Shown here: one piece after another, positions 62,201 through 64,000 of the stretch
Layout of the letters: every line of letters begins with the position of its first letter
How positions within the stretch are numbered: position 1 is the stretch's first letter
NCBI GenBank assembly: GCA_032358165.1
Contig: JAALGY010000061.1
Span: 248,001-312,000 of the forward strand
Direction of reading: 5' to 3'
Length of the DNA stretch: 64,000 bases
DNA from: Diplosphaera chodatii
Lineage: Eukaryota > Chlorophyta > Trebouxiophyceae > Prasiolales > Stichococcaceae
Position numbers and translations under genes: made by a program
The notes under the pieces: generated by a model
Told to the model about the DNA's origin: nothing
Seen by the model: only the letters and a program-made list of their open reading frames with translations
Database searches by the model: none

Positions 62201-63063
62201 CAGATGCACCCACCCACGTCCACCCAGGGGTGGGGTGTCGCCGGCTCTGCAGCTCCACAGGCAGCTTTGCGTCATGTTGGGTATGGTGCACGCCGACGCG
62301 CACTTTGTGCCCATGTGCAGGGTAGCCAGCTCGCCAGGCAGCACCAGCGGCAGCGCCCGGTCGGACGCTGGGTCTGATGCTGTGGGCCGCGCGCCCTGGG
62401 TGTCCAACCTCAAAGGTGTCTCTCCACACCTTCTTGCTTCCTTCACATTGGCATCCAGCGGTGTGCTGTCTGCTCCGGGTGTCGAACCTCACTGAAAGGT
62501 GCCTGCTTCTACCCTCGACACCTTCGACACCTTCCACGCGGGTATTGGGCTCCATTCACATGGGCACCGAATGCTGTGTTGCCTGCTCATGCTGTGCATG
62601 TGCACACCATCCATGCTGCCGGCATGCTATCTGCTGCGCAGGAGGCGGGGCGGACAACGTGTGGGCATGTTGCGCAGGGCGGCTGGAGGGCCAAGCTGGC
62701 GAGGCCCCTGCGGTGCTGTCGCCCCACGCCGTCGCGGCCGCCGCAGCCGCCGCCGCCAGGCTGCACTCGGCGCCGCCCCGCGCTGCAGGGGGGCCGCAGC
62801 GGCCGGACTGCACGCCGGGGGTCCCCTCCGCAGCGCCGCAGCCGCCGCTGGCGCACCCCTCTCCCATCCCGGAGGAGGACGACGCAGCAGCCACAGCGCC
62901 TTCGCGCCTGCCGACGCAGCCAGCAATCCAGCACCAGCCCGCGCCGGACGCAGATACAGTGGCAGCAGAAGCAGTGGCAGCAGAAGTCCGGCCACGGCAG
63001 GGTGCCCCATCCGAGCAGCCCAGCCGTGCTGGCGCCGGGGCGCCAGAGCGGAGACCAGGATGA
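56271..63063 (+). CDS. receptor-like protein kinase, with an apparent 1-nt frameshift
   Basis: Nineteen exons: 56271-56493, 56719-56799, 57002-57183, 57519-57652, 57791-57888, 58043-58197, 58399-58574, 58775-58937, 59139-59284, 59588-59996, 60204-60331, 60534-60683, 60893-61032, 61229-61358, 61539-61613, 61730-61839, 62046-62132, 62321-62415, 62642-63063; about 1034 residues if the frame is whole. A signal peptide (LLLLATALALHLAAG) leads into an extracellular part rich in short beta-strand repeats, perhaps a beta-helix. One membrane helix follows (IISAVLGTAFAAMAVSVCWLLAA). The kinase domain shows GRGSYGRVYKG, VLIAVKVVEH, MWMLLEYADKGNLEQAI, HGDLKPANVLL, LADFGLSR and PFMPVELL. A ~135-residue Ser-rich insert sits between the N-lobe strands. 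The exon 58775-58937 is one base short of what its two neighbours require (see findings). The tail is Ala/Pro-rich. The ligand is unknown. Confidence 0.88.
61205..61223. other. telomere-like/telobox tract in a kinase intron
   Basis: The intron just before the DFG exon ends with ACCCTAAAACCCTAACCCC, containing one CCCTAAAA unit (the Chlamydomonas-type telomere unit) and the plant telobox AAACCCTAA at 61211-61219. It doubles as the polypyrimidine tract before the acceptor AG at 61228. Confidence 0.7.
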
Positions 63064-64000
63064 ATCGCTGTGTGCCTGGTGGCGTCCCTATCGCGCCTGG
63101 CCGCAGCTGACGCTGCTCCGGTCCTGGGGTTTGTGCCACTGGATGGCGTGATCTGGCCGTGCTGCTCCAGGGTGTTTGCCAGGAAGCAGGCGGGCCGGTG
63201 GACCGAGGTGTGCCGTGGCTGTCGGTGGCCATCATGCTTGTTCAGGACGTAAGCATGGCAGCTGTGCCTGGACGTTGTCAGCTCCCGGCTTGACGGACTG
63301 CGAACCGCTCCCGGCGTAATGGTCCGCGGCCAGTCCGCCGGCAACCGCTGCTCATGGGGTCATGGGTGTCACAATGGTTGTCGGTACCAGGGCTAACCTG
63401 CACTCGTTTCATGCGCACATTGAATTCTTTTTCGATGGGGGTTTACATATATATCATTTGGACTTGTATTTGTCCTACTGCGACACTACAGCCTCGATTA
63501 GTTGTGCGATGTTGCGTGTGCCCATAAGATACCGTAGACGGAGTAAATACGCATGTGCACATCCGCTGCCACTGCTGGTCGCTCGACCACTCTATCCATT
63601 CAGCAGCGCATCTGCTAGGTCTGCGTGGCAGGAGCCTATCACCATGAATATATCCAGAAGTGGGCAGTGATGGCATGTATCAGAGATATACACTACCAGC
63701 CTTCAGCCATCGACTCCTGGCGTCATGATCCCCTGGCCATCGCTAGGGTTTAATCCAAGCAAGCGCAGCAGCTGCCCGACAGGCCCTTGTTACACCTCAG
63801 GAGCTGAAATACCTTGCGCAGCCTCGTCTGCACAGCTCGCAGCGTTGTGTTTGTCGTCTGCCCCATTCCGAGCTGAGGGAATTGACTAGCAAATAGTCAA
63901 GCCGGATACAGTGTCAATAGCCCAGCCTGAGACGTGGAGAACCTTCTCCTGACGTGTTTCGGAGGCCAGCTTGCGGTTGCTACGGGTTGCCAGGAGCGTT
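63064..64000. other. 3' flank of the receptor kinase, no gene seen
   Basis: About 940 bp of lower GC than the coding parts. No exon could be supported on either strand. It presumably includes the 3' UTR of the kinase gene and the start of the next intergenic region. Confidence 0.4.

Noticed and set aside
63362..63670. 102-codon plus-strand ORF downstream of the receptor kinase
   Set aside because: No family similarity, low GC unlike the window's exons, no splice context; treated as 3' flank.

Overview
The window looks like nuclear DNA of a unicellular green alga (core Chlorophyta). It is GC-rich. Genes are broken into many short exons by introns of about 60-500 nt with GTGCG/GTGAG donors and TGCAG acceptors, and introns sit at codon phases that join conserved protein families exactly. 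Ala/Gly/Gln-rich spacers are common, and the gene content is plant/algal: a group I bZIP, a plant RBL15-like rhomboid-UBA protein, vanadium haloperoxidase, an intron-rich receptor-like kinase and an Rpn6 subunit. There are no operons, Shine-Dalgarno sites, CRISPR arrays or recognisable transposons, and I saw no tRNA or rRNA. Genus cannot be fixed from the sequence. All exon models were built by eye from splice sites, reading phase and family conservation.

Layout. 1-1411 (+): 3' end of a protein kinase. 2207-3990 (-): membrane-anchored cytochrome-b5-fold (MAPR) protein, apparently with two domains. 4447-7857 (+): UBX-domain membrane protein. ~8432-9636 (+): ABM-like dimeric-barrel protein. 10034-13978 (-): vanadium haloperoxidase with all three active-site motifs. 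14357/15210-21588 (-): long coiled-coil/low-complexity protein. 22769-26097 (+): rhomboid protease with UBA domain. 26298-30763 (+): selenoprotein-O-type AMPylase with Cys in the Sec position. 31515-33538 and 33975-35981 (+): tandem monoacylglycerol-lipase-like hydrolases. 36189-39397 (-): proteasome lid subunit Rpn6. 39860-43983 (+): Cys-rich/CCCH zinc-finger protein with a UBA-like segment. 44854-47307 (-): UBE2Q-type E2. 49043-52590 (-): group I bZIP with polyQ. 52678-53229 (+): small unknown protein. 54185-~54795 (-) and 54816-56036 (+): two tail-anchored proteins. 56271-63063 (+): receptor-like kinase, apparently carrying a 1-nt frameshift.

How the genes relate. They act in unrelated places (proteasome, ER membrane, mitochondrion or plastid, cell surface, nucleus), so this is an ordinary mosaic of eukaryotic genes. 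Five of about 18 (UBX, rhomboid-UBA, Rpn6, UBE2Q, CCCH/UBA-like) belong to ubiquitin-proteasome biology, which may be chance. Several neighbours are divergent with short shared 5' regions (3990/4447, 21588/22769, 39397/39860, 52590/52678). The points most worth a second look are the frameshifted kinase, the double-MAPR gene with a duplicated half-exon, the family of symmetric phase-0 coiled-coil exons, the GC-AG introns, and the Cys form of SelO.
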